DNA of 64,000 bases from Begonia masoniana (Eukaryota > Streptophyta > Magnoliopsida > Cucurbitales > Begoniaceae), in assembly GCA_022432975.1 (NCBI GenBank), contig CM039509.1:16092324-16156323 (forward strand), given 5' to 3'. Shown one piece after another: positions 23,362-34,458 of this stretch (its first letter is position 1; every line of letters starts with the position of its first letter). Under the pieces are notes generated by a model, which saw only the letters and a list, made by a program, of their open reading frames with translations, did not search any database and was not told the DNA's origin. Made by a program: the position numbers and the translations under genes.

Positions 23362-23418
23362 GTTGTCGAGCGAATAGTTTAGCTTGACGAAGTGAACACT
23401 CAAGTGTTGAGCAATCAG
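23362..23418 (+). other. Candidate 57-nt LTR exon (family D, E3)
   Basis: It is preceded by TTTGTTAG and followed by GCAATCAG|GTAAGTAG. It has no ATG. The equivalent segment of the family D LTR at 41322 is also exactly 57 nt. Splicing is inferred. Confidence 0.5.
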
Positions 23419-24035
23419 GTAAGTAGTGGTTTGAAATCGTTTCGCCTTCGGGCCTACACCATGGGACGGTAGGGTTAATGGTTGTTTGTTTCGCGTTGTG
23501 TTGTGTTGCATATTCTTTAACATGCATCATGGTTTTTCAATTAAGCAAAATACGAGTTTTCTTGCATGGTTTGAATTGCGAGCGTATAATGTAATCAGTT
23601 AAAAGAAATTGCAAAAGTAGTCTTGATTAGAGTGCCTTGTCGGGAACAAGTGCTGGAGTGTAGCACCCCGAGGGGACCTCTATGAAAGATGACTGGCTAA
23701 AATACGTATTGGTCGTGAGTATGAATTTCTAGACCGTTATAGGATTCTACGATCGACGTGGAAGGAGATTTTGTATAGCTATCCTAGACGGTTATGGGAT
23801 GATTGCTATCTGATCTTGCTCTGGTGGTTCTAAGGGTGGCCATCCTAAACGGTTATAAGATGTGAACCTACTCGATTCACACGGCTTATGAAATGATTAA
23901 AGCAACGAACATGAAACGAGCACAACTGAGTGTTAGAAACCGCATGTGATAGGATTGGTTGCATTGTGTTTTTGTGGCATTCTTTATTCCCTACTTTCTA
24001 AGTATTAGGCTTACGTTTTGTGTTTTGTGATGTAG

Positions 24036-24053
24036 GTGACGACTTTTATTCAG
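24036..24053 (+). other. Candidate 18-nt LTR microexon (family D, E3)
   Basis: It is bounded by GTGATGTAG and by ATTCAG|GTGAGC. Confidence 0.4.
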
Positions 24054-24887
24054 GTGAGCTAGATGAGGGAGCCGAGAACTAGACAACAGTCGGTGGCGCA
24101 TGGAGCATGCCGGTGCGGGCACTTGTCAGGGCGTCTTGGCCACGTTCTTCGGATAGTTTTGTGGGGATTGTTGGTATTTTGCCTTGTAGATAGTTTTCTA
24201 GCTAATTTGGATGATTGTGGTTAGTGGTTGTTTTGTTGGATGGTTGGTATGTAAACAATGGTGTTTTAAAACTATTTGATTTCAGGTTTTGGGTTATAGA
24301 ATTTCAGTCGTTACTCTGCTCTTTTTTTTTTCATATAACAAACAATGTCGTATTCACTTTTCTCTCCGTTTTCACTTACCGTTTAAGTCGGTTTTGGGAG
24401 ATTTTTACGGGTCATGGAGTCAGGGATATCGGAAATGTGTGGGATAAATTTTGGGTAATTTGGAATTGTTTGGCTTGATCAAAAATTGAGAAGAAGTGAA
24501 AATGGGCGCTGATGGCAGAGAGGGGCGCACGCTGGGCATGGGAGGCACCCGCAGAGGGTGCACTGGGCACGCGCGGCAGGCACGCGCAGCACCCAGCGCC
24601 AATCGATCGGCGCATTACTATTCCTTGCATTCGGTAACCAGAGAGGTTGCCGATCGATCGAAGCTCAGCAGGCGCGCGGCGCCCAAACCGGGCCAGACCG
24701 GGTTTTTTTTTTAATTTTCGATTTTCAAATATGTTTTAACTCGATATTTTCTGACACGTTTTGCACATATTTTTGGTACGTTTTCCAACCATTTTTGAGG
24801 GTTTAAAAAACCTGAAAATCGAGTAAAAAATTTATCAAAAATTACTTTAAAATTTGTTTTAAACGTGGGATTGGTTAGCAAAGTAGC

Positions 24888-26920
24888 TGTAGCACCCGGT
24901 TTCAATCAAACCGAAGTTAACTTATCAATTAGCGATGAGCAATTTCATGGAAGAGGTGAGAGAATTATTGATTAGGTTAATGAGTGACTAAGCAAGGGCA
25001 TTTATGTAAATTAGCAATTTAAAAGTGGATAACCTATTTAAGGGAAGGGGTTTAGAGATTTATGCACTGTAGCCGCCACTGTTTCATCATTTATTCCTTT
25101 TTGGTGTCCAGCTCAAGCTCAGCAGAGCTCTTGGCGATTCTTCCACCAGACTCTTCTTCTATCTAAGTATGTTTTTCTCCATTTCTTATATTTTAGCAGT
25201 CAGATAGCCGAGGGAGTCCAATGCGAGGGTTTCGAGGATACTATAGATAAGTGTCAGTTTCAGTTTAGTGCAGCATCGGGAATGCGTTACGACCAGAGTT
25301 CTCAATTAGTTTCCTTAGGTCTCTGGTTGAATAGGATGAAGTTTAGTGAAGGTTTAATTAATGATCGGTTTATGGATTTAGGTTCGAGCAAATTCCCGAA
25401 GGAGATTTCAACCAAACCATCCAGAAGACCAGGTAAGTAAAGTATGCATGTGCCTTCGGGCCTACATCACAAAACAGTAGGGTTATGTATCTTGTGAATG
25501 ATTTTGTATGTCATGCATCATGTTTTCTTGAAAGATTACGAAAATGAATTTCCATGTAGGGATGGTGAGGCATGAACTGTATGTGACAGATAAACTATTA
25601 AGGGCACTAATCCACCCCTTAACTTATGAAGGGATTTTATAACATTGGGAGAATTGATCCCACTCCCAAGGGAACAGAGAATCAGTTATTAAGGGAATTC
25701 ATCCGCCCCTTAATCGAGTAGAGGATGTATAACATTGGGAAAATTGATCCACTTCCCAAGGGAACCGAGGGATCAGATCAGCTTATGAATGAATGTGAAT
25801 GCAACTGAGATGAGTTTTGTGATGTAGGTGAAGAAGCGACAGCAGGTGAATTCTCTGAGTTTATTGAGGGATAGGCTGGTTGGAGGAGAATACTCATGCC
25901 ACGGATCTGTATTTGATGAGGCGGTTTAACTGATGTCTGTTGGAGTGAAGGTTTAGTTGACAATGTTACAATTTAAATAGGTTGAGTTTTCATGACAGTA
26001 GTTGTTTCGATGTTTTTTTTTTTAAATGTTTTGAGTTTTCTTTTCTGATAATAGTATTCTGTTGCGATTTGATGTTGGCACTTGCTGGATTTTTGAGTAT
26101 TGCATTGGTTAGGATTGTTTTTGAATGATTTCAGTAATGCAAGTAGATTCTTTCTGTAGTTAGAGTCGTGTTGTATAGCAAGGAGTTGTAGGTATGTCGC
26201 TCTGCTCTCTATCGGTAGATGAAGTCTATCGGTAGAGGTTGAGTTATAGTTATGTCGTCTATCGGAAGATGTCTTCAGTAAAGTCATCGGTACATGAAAT
26301 TTATTCAATCGGATGATGTAGGTTTAATTCCATCGGAAGATGTAGATTTTACACTATCGGTATGAGTGAGTATTATGCTTTGTCGTTTACTGGTCGGTGT
26401 ATACAGTCTATTTTATTGGAAGATGGAATGAGAGATTTGTCGTTTAGCCATCGGTAGGTGCGAGTTGCAAAACTCGTCGTTTTGCGATTGGACGATGTTG
26501 GATAATTAATTTATCCGGCTGACGTCATCGGTAGATGCAGTCTACCGAGATATGTCTTTTGTTTCCAACTCTTCTGGTCCACGTCATCGATAGAAGCCTT
26601 CCATTTGCTGTTCTTGCTTCTTCCGTTGACTTTATCCATCGGCAGATGCATTTGACTTCTGCGACTTCACAAGTGCTCCACGGTTTAAACCTTTAATCCC
26701 TATCTGCCGATTGCTTCTTAACATTTAAAACCATGTTTCGCAGTTTTGTTTAATTCTATTGTTGCTCAAATAATTTCCGCTGCAAGTTTTTAAATGTATT
26801 GAGATTTTAGCAAATGTCAAATTTTGGCTTTTGAGTAGAGTTTTAAATTTGGTGCAAAGTTCTTGGTTATCTTCGGGTTTATGAGTAACAAACCGGGTTC
26901 AGTGAACTCGGGGCGTTACA
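24888..26920 (+). mobile_element. Solo LTR, family C, in E3 5' LTR
   Basis: It starts TGTAGCACCCGG and ends GGGGCGTTACA, 2033 bp, with the perfect target-site duplication GTAGC (24883-24887 and 26921-26925). A TATTTAAG box is at 25035-25042. Candidate splice landmarks: donor 25167 (GTATGT), acceptor ends 25381, segment 25382-25432, donor 25433, acceptor ends 25827, microexon 25828-25845. Two copies of a ~90-bp repeat (AACATTGGGA at 25641 and 25731) lie in the intron-like stretch. About 26210-26660 is an array of ATCGG-AGATG motifs. Confidence 0.95.
25382..25432 (+). other. Candidate 51-nt LTR exon (family C solo)
   Basis: It is bounded by GGATTTAG and GACCAG|GTAAGTAA and has no ATG. The E5 LTR equivalent (62844-62894, minus) is also 51 nt. 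Confidence 0.5.
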
Positions 26921-26961
26921 GTAGCGCACCGAGCCGAGGTGGGTTCGGGGGCGTTACAAGT

Positions 26962-26973
26962 TGGTATCAGAGC
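26962..26973 (+). promoter_or_regulatory. E3 primer-binding site (initiator Met tRNA)
   Basis: TGGTATCAGAGC lies 3 nt after the LTR end and is a perfect match to the plant iMet PBS. Confidence 0.93.
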
Positions 26974-27962
26974 AAATGTGGTCGAGTCGTTCTGTAATAT
27001 CCGGCTTGTACGGATTTTTGGATATATTATATTATATTACTATTTCATTATTTAATGGCATTTTAGTAAATATGTCAAATCAAATCAGTTTCGCAAATGG
27101 AAAGCGTCATTACGATCCTAACGATTAATAGGAATTTTAAGGAAATTATGGGAATTTTCGGAGATTAAATGCTATATTCCGAGTAATTACCTTTATCGTA
27201 ATGTAAATGACGTTTTAGTAAAAATAGTAAACGAGGTCCAAATTGCAAACGGACAGTTCTGTTAAATCCCAAATAATAAGTTGGACTTATTGGCAAAATA
27301 TGGAGGTTTGGAAAAGTCGAATCGTTGGACGATTAACGAGTCGAGTGACGAAATTTATATAGAAATTTAAGAAGGGCAAAATGGTAATTTTGCAAAGTTA
27401 AATTTTATTAAAAACCTCACATCTCTCTCTTCCTTCACGATTTCAACAGAAACCATTTCTGTTTTTCAATTTTCTCTTTTCCCTCACGGTTTCTCTCTGG
27501 ACGCCGAGGGTTTCTCCATTCCTACTTCGATTTTTCTCCCGTTCGTCTTCCGTTCTTCGCGTTTTATCCTTCAATCGACGTTCTAGGTATGGATCTGTAG
27601 TTTTAGAACGTTTATTTCGGTGATTTCGGAGTTTTAAATAATTATGTTCGTTTAGGGTTTCGATTAAAAACGAGATTTAAAGCTCGTAATTAATAGGTTA
27701 ACCGATATTAAGTATATAAAGCACGTATTTGACGTTATTGGACGAAGTTAAATCAATTTGTGAAAATGTTAAAAATTGAGAAATCTCGGGTTTTCGGAAA
27801 AGTTCGTAATTCGAGAATTTAGGTGCCGAGCGTAAATTGCTCGAATAAAAAGCTTGATAAATTGGATCAGAACTTTAAGAAGTTTCCTTAGTTAAGGTTT
27901 TGACAAATTGGACGTTTATTAACTTAAACTAGTTTTAACGTCAATCCTCGTATATTGTTTAG

Positions 27963-28007
27963 GTAAACAGTGCTCGTGGACGAGGCTTGGGTTGCAGCGT
28001 GCACGAG
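27963..28007 (+). other. Candidate 45-nt LTR exon (family B solo)
   Basis: It is bounded by TTGTTTAG and CACGAG|GTAAGTTC and has no ATG. The E2 5' LTR has a 45-nt counterpart. Confidence 0.5.
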
Positions 28008-28279
28008 GTAAGTTCTCGTGATTCTTCTTTGGCCGATTGGCCTACACCGTACGTCGAACGTCGTCTCGAGGAGTTTTGGAGATGCCCTTAGTTAGTTTTG
28101 CTCGGTTTGGGTAGCTAGGTCTTAGGAGTTTATAGTTTATGCTTTTACAGTTTTGATGGTACCTGTTATTGTTTGTTTACTTTTTGATAGAGAACTGTTC
28201 ACGCATTCACTGGATTTTAAAGAAAAGCATGAAAATGAATTTCCGCACAGAGTTTTCAAAGATAACGTAAAGCATAGCA

Positions 28280-28365
28280 CGGCCGAAAGGCACATAGGCC
28301 AAAAGGCGCATAGGCCGAAAGGCGCATAGGCCGAAAGGCGCAGAGGCCGAAAGGCGCATAGGTCA
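28280..28365 (+). repeat. Short tandem repeat AGGCCGAAAGGCGCAT in family B solo LTR
   Basis: About five imperfect 17-18 bp units are present. The E2 3' LTR has a shorter reverse-strand version near 6870-6930 (TATGCCTTTCGGCCC). Confidence 0.85.
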
Positions 28366-29158
28366 CGCGAGGTGGGGCTCAGGCACGGCTGTACGTGTTG
28401 TAAGCGTGCACCCCCCGCCTCTAGCTGGAAAGAGTAGTCCGCCCACTGGATGAGCTCTCTCTGGTTAGAGGGATAGGATCTCGGTGGCACCCACAGAGCA
28501 TTGCATAGAAAGATAAAATAAAGCATGGTTTAATGAATTCATAGCACAGCATGCATAGCATTTACGTAGAGCTTACTGGGATTTTATCTCATAGTGTATA
28601 TGTATGGTGTAGGTGACATAGACTTCGAGGAATCAGGTGAGGATGGGATTCCTCCTCCTGAGGCATAGTCCAGTTGACGGAGGATGGCTGCGGTGGTGCG
28701 CTGGTGCAGTCGAGGCTTCACCGACCCGTGGGGATAGTATGTACAGAGTTTTGAGGGTCTCTTTTGGGATGTTCTGATGAATTGTATAGACGTTTTAGGA
28801 TGTTTGGTACTGGTAGTTGATAGGTTTATATTTGATGTTTAAAACGTTTTGGTTTAAGACTATTGTTCGATAGTTTTGAAATGTTGTAGGTTGGTTACGG
28901 ATAGTCTCGATATTTAGATATCCACGCAGTTGGATTTCGCAAAGTCCGCTGAAATTGGGTTGAATTTAGAAAGTTTGGTTGAGTTTAATTTCTAATTTGA
29001 TTGTTGTATCTGGTGATAAAAGGCATTAGATATAGGAAGTTTACTCTCTGGAATTCGATTTCCAGAGAGTATTGGTTGAAAATTTTTAAGTGTTCTGCTC
29101 TCTGGATTCCAGAGAGCAATTGTGAAGGAAAAGTTGCGAGCGATCAAAGAAGGCATAG

Positions 29159-29392
29159 GATCGCTGCAAGGAGTGCAGCGATCGATCTCTGCAGCAATGC
29201 AGAGATCGATCGCTGGCAGCTGAATGGCTGCCAGCGATCAAGCGCTGGCAACAAGGGAGCTGCCAGCGACTGATCGCTGGCAGCAAGGAGCTGCCAGCGA
29301 CTGGTCGCTGGCAGTATGCCAGCGCCCGATCGCTGGGCAGACATGCTGCTCAGCGATCGTGCGCTGAGACTGGTCGCTGGTCAGCGACCAGT
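29159..29392. repeat. Cluster of perfect hairpins, GCGATCG-rich
   Basis: Clear stems are: 29159-29183 (GATCGCTGCA arm, 5-nt loop), 29184-29207 (GATCTCTGCA arm, 4-nt loop), 29209-29238 (ATCGCTGGCAGC arm, 6-nt loop) and 29369-29392 (ACTGGTCGCTG arm, 2-nt centre). CGCTGGCAG/CTGCCAGCG pairs fill the space between. The cluster occupies the same LTR position as the GGCGA/TCGCC block of E2 but has a different sequence. Confidence 0.9.
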
Positions 29393-29703
29393 CGCTGCTT
29401 CTTCTCCCTGGCCGAATTACATTATTGCCCTCCCAATGTTCTATTTTTTTTATTTAACTTAATTGATTTAAAAGGTTTAATTTAATTGTTTTAAATCATA
29501 GTTTATTCAATAGATTTAATTGTTTTATACAGTATAACTTTAAATGGTTATTTTTAAATGGTTTAGTTTCCGCATAGTGTGTGAATAAAAAATGAAAAAT
29601 TTGTACGGTAATTAAGGGTAAATATGGGTACAGTTTTAGGGACGTTACACGCTCAAAGGATTACCCGATAATGCCGGCTGTCATGCAACGTGCTTCACCG
29701 ACT

Positions 29704-29772
29704 GTAAGTATTTCTTTCCTTTAGTTAGTTTCTATATCTAAGATTAGATGGTTTTTTTTTAACCCTATACAG
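29704..29772 (+). other. Candidate 69-nt leader intron before E3 gag
   Basis: The donor is GACT|GTAAGTAT, a T-rich tract precedes the acceptor, and the acceptor is CTATACAG|GAATAG, 11 nt before the gag ATG at 29784. It matches the E1, E2 and E4 leader segments. Confidence 0.65.
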
Positions 29773-29783
29773 GAATAGAAAAA

Positions 29784-30363
29784 ATGCCGAGACCTCAGAA
29801 CAGCCGAGAGAGCAACCTGAGGATCCTAACAGGCAACTTCAGGAATTACTTAATATACAATCTCAATTGCTGGGAGTGTTCATGAACCAAGGTATAACGG
29901 GAAACCTTGGAGCGGGGTCCAGCACAGGAGCAGATTCTAGCGGGGAATGTTTTAGAAGATTAAAACCTCCAGCATTTGAAAGCAGTTTGACAGATCCTAC
30001 AGTTGCAGAAAGGTGGATTTATACAATCGAGAACATGTTTAAGCTTGCTGACGTGGAGGAGGAAAATAAAGTAAAGTGTGCCACTTTTCACCTGACTAAT
30101 GGTGCGTAGAGTTGGTGGGAGGCGACTACCGGTCCTCAAGGTTTCACCTGGAGAGAGTTTAAGGATCTGTTCTTCGACAAATATTATAACTGGACAGTCC
30201 TAGCTTTAAAAAGAATGGAATTTTTGGGATTGAAGCAAACAGGATCGGTAGGATAATATATTCAACAGTTTGAATCATTGTCCCAGTTTGCCAGCCACAT
30301 AGTTAGCCGGGAAGAAGATAAGGTATTTCAGTTTGTGCAGGGCCTGAAACCAGAAACATATAT
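29784..30363 (+). pseudogene. gag: E3 gag, 5' part (interrupted by E4)
   Basis: It starts MPRPQNSRES. A 1-nt frame change near 29805-29812 leads into the frame that contains RLKPPAFESSLTDPTVAERW, a typical gag capsid start. A TAG at about 30107-30109 sits before the SWWE-type motif. Gag similarity then continues with one more stop (around 30255) to 30363. There E4 is inserted (duplication TATAT at 30359-30363 and 44875-44879), and the frame resumes at 44880 with the LVKTFGIKRVSF segment. Confidence 0.85.
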
Positions 30364-30859
30364 TGTAACGCCCCCAATAGGGACGAGACCGATTCATAAC
30401 TTTCTTGGATCATTTATACTAAGATTACTCTCTCTCTCTATATATATATTTTAAACAAAACAGAACAGTACTCAAGACATGGTCATGTCCGAACAAATCT
30501 GAACTCTTCGAAGGCTCAACTTCTACAAAAGGCTGTCAACATAAACAGTCACAGAGTCGAGCGACTAGCCTCAGACATCAGTTCCATAATGTGATCGGAA
30601 CGAGAAAATTCCCTCAAAACACTCGACTCATCGCTCGCGGGGCTGCATGGATTTGCAGACATCCACCGATCAACATGTGTATCCCACGTGCCACATTAAA
30701 CTTAATCCGATTGCTAAACGACAAGACTTATACACACTCAATCTGATAGAATAAACAACATCATCCGATTGACATGCGTATCACACGAGACACATTAAGA
30801 CTCCATCCGATCGCTAAACGACAAAACTTATATACACTCATTCGATGAAATAAACAACA

Positions 30860-31085
30860 TCATCCGATAGAAGACATCATCTGATAGAAGACATCATCCG
30901 ATAAAAGACATCATCCGATGGAAGACATCATCCGATAGAAGACATCATCCGATGGAAGAAATCATCCGATCGTCACGTGCATCCCATTTGATTCATAAAA
31001 CTCCATCCGATAGGAGACATCATCCGACAGAAGACATTATCCGATAGAGGACATCATCCGATGGAAGACATCATCTGATTGATAG
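30860..31085. repeat. Degenerate ~17-bp GACATCATCCGATAGAA array, E4 3' LTR
   Basis: More than ten imperfect units are present, with spacers of about 0-20 bp. The same array occurs in the E4 5' LTR at about 40275-40490 and again at about 51675-51880 in the duplicated segment, with differing unit numbers. Confidence 0.85.
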
Positions 31086-32031
31086 GACCTTAACTTATCA
31101 AACGACTCAAACCGACAGAAACATCCATCGACGGACATGAACCCCAGACATTTACCTACAGAGAACATCCTGAATTTCACAACTCCCAACACGACTAACA
31201 CAAACCATAGACATGTTCTGAGTATGCATAGCGGAAGACTTAAATAAAACAGATCATTCACAACTCAGAAATCAGTCAGACAAGTTTACTAGCATTCAAC
31301 GTTTTTAAGAAAAATTCCTCCTACTTAAACTTCAATATTCATAAACCTTATTAATATCTTAAAGGTAGCAACAAGGGATCATATTCACCTTTCCAGCCAC
31401 ACACTGTCAACCTGAGCGCCATCCAGCAACCAGTCTTAAACATCTTCGCAGAATTTGAAATCCTCACCTGATTGTTCTTCACCTACATCATAAGGTTTAA
31501 ACTATAAGCCTAATGCTTAGTAAGGAGTGCAATGCTAACATGTATACATGAATGCACAGTTTAAAGAAAACACATGTTCATGACATTTTCGTGTTCTTAT
31601 TCATCGTTTTCATCATATGGATTAAGGGAGGATTTGTGCCGAAAAGGGGGTTGACAGTGAGAGTGTACATAGTCTTTTTCGGGTCGTATTCATGGTCCTC
31701 CTTTTGGACAGTGACATACACCAAACCGCCCCCAACCCTCTCTTAATCCTTGTTGCATAAGTTTCATATTCATTTCTTGTTCATAGGGAAAATCATGCTT
31801 TTAAAACATTTTCATATGCATGAGAAATATTCGTGATGCATGAGCATGAGCATTCTAAAATCATCAGGCTACAGAGCAGGTCATTCATTCGTTAAAGATC
31901 ACAACATCAATTCGAGCACCATAACCAACCAGATATTAGCATAGATACATTTAACATCATAAACAACACCTCTACTTAGTACCCTTGAGATGTAGGGCCC
32001 GAATGGCCGGAAATCTTACTCACTCACTTAC

Positions 32032-32078
32032 CTTGTGTCCTTAGAAAAACTTGAGCACCTCTCTTCAAACTTCTTCAC
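32032..32078 (-). other. Candidate 47-nt LTR exon (family A, E4)
   Basis: On the minus strand it lies between a GTTTCTAG acceptor and an ACACAAG|GTAAGTGAG donor. It has no ATG. The solo family A LTR counterpart is 46 nt. Confidence 0.5.
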
Positions 32079-32700
32079 CTAGAAACATTTCACATTATAG
32101 TGTTAAATCAAAATCCTAAAAGTTCTAACCGAAAGTCATCCTAGATTCTAATTTATATATTTTTAAATCTTCCTAGTCGATTGCTTAATGCGTACAAATT
32201 AAGCTTCAAAAAATATCTAAATAACTAGATTCAAATTAGCAGATAAACACAGATTATAAATGTTACTACAATAACCCAACCATTGAAGAATCCGAAACCC
32301 CAAGTTCTAGCTGAAAACAGAGCTCTAAGAAACTATCAAGTAACTACATTGTCTAAATCTTACCTAGAGCGTGGATTGTCGAAGTGAATACTGAAGAATT
32401 GATCGTTGGTGGAGGAGTAGCTGGCCGAGAGAGAGAGAGAGGAAGAGCTTTGGAGAAAAGGGGAAATCGCCGAATGAGGAAATGTCGGCTACAATGGGGT
32501 TTAATGAGGTTTAAGAATTTCAATTTTCTATATATATTAACTAAAATCCAACTTAATTACAAACTTGCCACCCAATCTAGTTTCACTCAACTTGTAATAA
32601 ATATGTCTTGACATTAAATTTAAACTCATAAAGGTTAATAAAAAGGGTGACAATCAAAATGGTTAAGAAAATCACCTAGCCAAAATTGTCGGGTGTTACA

Positions 32701-32714
32701 TCCACCCCTCCTTA
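32701..32714 (-). promoter_or_regulatory. E4 polypurine tract
   Basis: Minus-strand TTAAGGAGGGGTGGA lies directly upstream of the 3' LTR. Confidence 0.85.
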
Positions 32715-32741
32715 AACAAAATTTTCGTCCTCAAAAATTGA

Positions 32742-33203
32742 TCAAACAAAGAGCTCTGGATATTTGTCTAACATGTCCTGCTGTCGCTCCAAAGTGGATT
32801 CTTCAATGCCATGATTCGTCCACAAAACTTTTACAAGAGGAATTTCTTTATTCCTTAGAGTCTTAACTGCAGTTTCCAATATTCAGACAGGTTTCTCTTC
32901 ATACGTAAGTGTTGGCTCAATATCAATCTCTGTTGGCTTAACAACCTGCGTCGGATCACGTATGCATTTCCTTAGCATGGATACATGAAAGACATTATGG
33001 ACCTTTTCCAGCGATGGAGGCAATTGCAACCTATAAGCGGTTTTACCAATCCTTGTCAAGACAGGGAAGGGACCAATGAATCGTGGACTAAGTTTTCCCT
33101 TCTTGCCAAATCTTAAAACTCCCTTAAACGGTGAAATCTTCAAGAAAACTTCATCTCCAACAGCAAATTCAAGATCTCTCCTTCTTTGGTCTGCATAACT
33201 CTT
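32742..33203 (-). pseudogene. pol: E4 integrase C-terminus and chromodomain
   Basis: The frame 32883-33143 contains GKLSPRFIGPFPVL and FHVSMLRKCIRDP. A TGA at about 32880, where CGA (Arg) is expected, interrupts just before the chromodomain. The chromodomain is otherwise readable to its natural stop at 32742 (IPLVKVLWTNHGIEE, QQDMLDKYPELFV). A TAG at about 33201 replaces the Gln of the SRQKSYAD motif. Both stops fit C-to-T changes. Confidence 0.88.
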
Positions 33204-33834
33204 CTATCGGCTTTGTGCAGTCATCATCCTTTTCCTAATTATGGCAATCTTGTCTGACATCTGCTGTAAAAATTCAGGGCCTAGAAGTTTTGCTTCGCCA
33301 ACCTCATCCCAGTATAAGGGTGATCTGCATTTCCTACCATGCAGTGCTTCGTAAGGTGCCATACTGATAGTGGACTGGTAACTATTGTTGTAGGAGAATT
33401 CCACTAAGGGTAGGTATTGATTCCACGATATCTGAAAGTCTAGCACACACGCCCTCAACATGTCCTCAAGTGTCTGGATTGTTCTCTCTGATTGGCCATC
33501 TGCCTGAGGATGAAAAGCAATGATGATAGATAACTTTGTACCAAGCGTGCCTTGAAGACTTTGCCAGAACCTCGAGGTGAACCTGGGATCACGATCGGAG
33601 ACAATGGATATCGGGATCCCATGCAATCTGATAATTTCCTGAACATATAGATTAGCAAGGTGGTCCATTGTGTAAGTTGTCTTGACAGGTAGGAAGTGAG
33701 CTGATTTCGTCAATCTGTCAATTACAACCCAAATGCTGTCATGACCTTTAGTTTTCTTAGGTAATCCTACTACAAAATCCTTGACAATGTTTTCCCACTT
33801 CCATTCGGGAATCAGTAAGGGTTGAAGGGTACCT
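33204..33834 (-). pseudogene. pol: E4 integrase catalytic core
   Basis: It contains the first catalytic D (DFVVG), [26 protein letters not shown] (second D) and [13 protein letters not shown] (catalytic E), then [16 protein letters not shown]. The frame is cut from the upstream RNase H-HHCC frame by an indel near 33830, in the GTLQPL-equivalent linker. The DDE residues look intact. Confidence 0.9.
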
Positions 33835-34458
33835 CACTGGACGTTGATGTTCTGCTTTAACCTGTTGGCATATCAAACACGACTCCACATACTTGGCAAC
33901 ATCCCTCTTTAAATTCGGCCACCAATAGAGTAACTTTAAGTCCTGATACATTTTGGTGCTGCCAGGATGCATAGAAAAGGGAGACGAGTGCGCCTCGGCC
34001 AAGATCAACTTACGTAATTCCTCATCACTTGGAATGTACCAACGATTCTTAAATTTCAAAATACCATCCTTGGATAGACTGAACTCAGAAGAGGCGTCCT
34101 TCAACTTACATATCATGCTACATTTTTCCTTTGAATCCTTTTGTTGTGCCTCCTTGATCCTTTCCATGATAGTTGGCCTAATAGAAACCTCGGCAAGTAA
34201 GGCTGACAGTTTAGAAACCATCTCCAACTCGAACTTCTGTACTTCTGTCCTTAAAGGTATAGACATGGTTGACACCGCGGACTGCATTGTCGTCGAAATC
34301 CTGCTTAAAGCATCGGCTACAATATTAGCCTTGCCCGGGTGGTACTTAATTTCAAAGTCGTAATCCTTAACAAACTCTAACCAACGTCTTTGTCTCATGT
34401 TCAACTCCTTTTGGGTAAAGAGGTACTTCAGGCTTTTATGGTCAGAAAACACTTCACA
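33757..34458 (-). pseudogene. pol: E4 RNase H C-terminal half and integrase zinc domain
   Basis: [21 protein letters not shown] and [15 protein letters not shown] mark RNase [20 protein letters not shown] and [13 protein letters not shown] mark the integrase HHCC domain. The frame begins after a TAG near 34459 (Gln of YGQQ) and ends in a short frameshifted tail. It overlaps the core frame by 78 bp because of that shift. Confidence 0.9.

Larger units (their letters stand above)
22432..26958 (+). mobile_element. E3 5' LTR (family D) with nested solo LTR
   Basis: It starts TGTAACACCCAAAATT at 22432 and ends GGGGGCGTTACA at 26958. After removing the insertion (24888-26925) it is about 2489 bp. 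A GC-rich block at about 24490-24710 (GGCACGCGCGGCAGGCACGC, CCAATCGATCGG) corresponds to, but differs strongly from, 43780-43945 in another family D LTR. Candidate splice landmarks: donor 22828, acceptor ends 23361, donor 23419, acceptor ends 24035, donor 24054. Confidence 0.9.
26993..29649 (+). mobile_element. Solo LTR, family B, in E3 leader
   Basis: It starts TGTAATATCCGGC and ends AGGGACGTTACA, 2657 bp, with near-perfect target-site duplications CGTTC (26988-26992) and CGCTC (29650-29654). Candidate splice landmarks: donor 27587 (GTATGG), acceptor ends 27962, exon 27963-28007, donor 28008, acceptor ends 28612, microexon 28613-28636. Short tandem AGGCCGAAAGGCGCAT repeats lie at about 28280-28365 and a palindrome cluster at 29159-29392. 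Confidence 0.95.
30364..32700 (-). mobile_element. E4 3' LTR (family A)
   Basis: On the minus strand it starts TGTAACACCCGACAATT at 32700 and ends GAGGGCGTTACA-like at 30364, 2337 bp. A TATATATA box is near 32528-32540. The candidate exon is 32032-32078. About 30860-31085 is an array of GACATCATCCGATAGAA-type units. Its ends match the E4 5' LTR closely. Confidence 0.92.

Noticed and set aside
26962..26973. tRNA gene fragment
   Set aside because: It is only the 12-nt complement of the iMet tRNA 3' end next to an LTR, that is, a primer-binding site.
30860..31085. CRISPR-like array of regularly repeated CATCATCCGAT units
   Set aside because: The units are degenerate, spacers irregular or absent, no cas genes are present, and the genome is a plant; it is an LTR-internal minisatellite.
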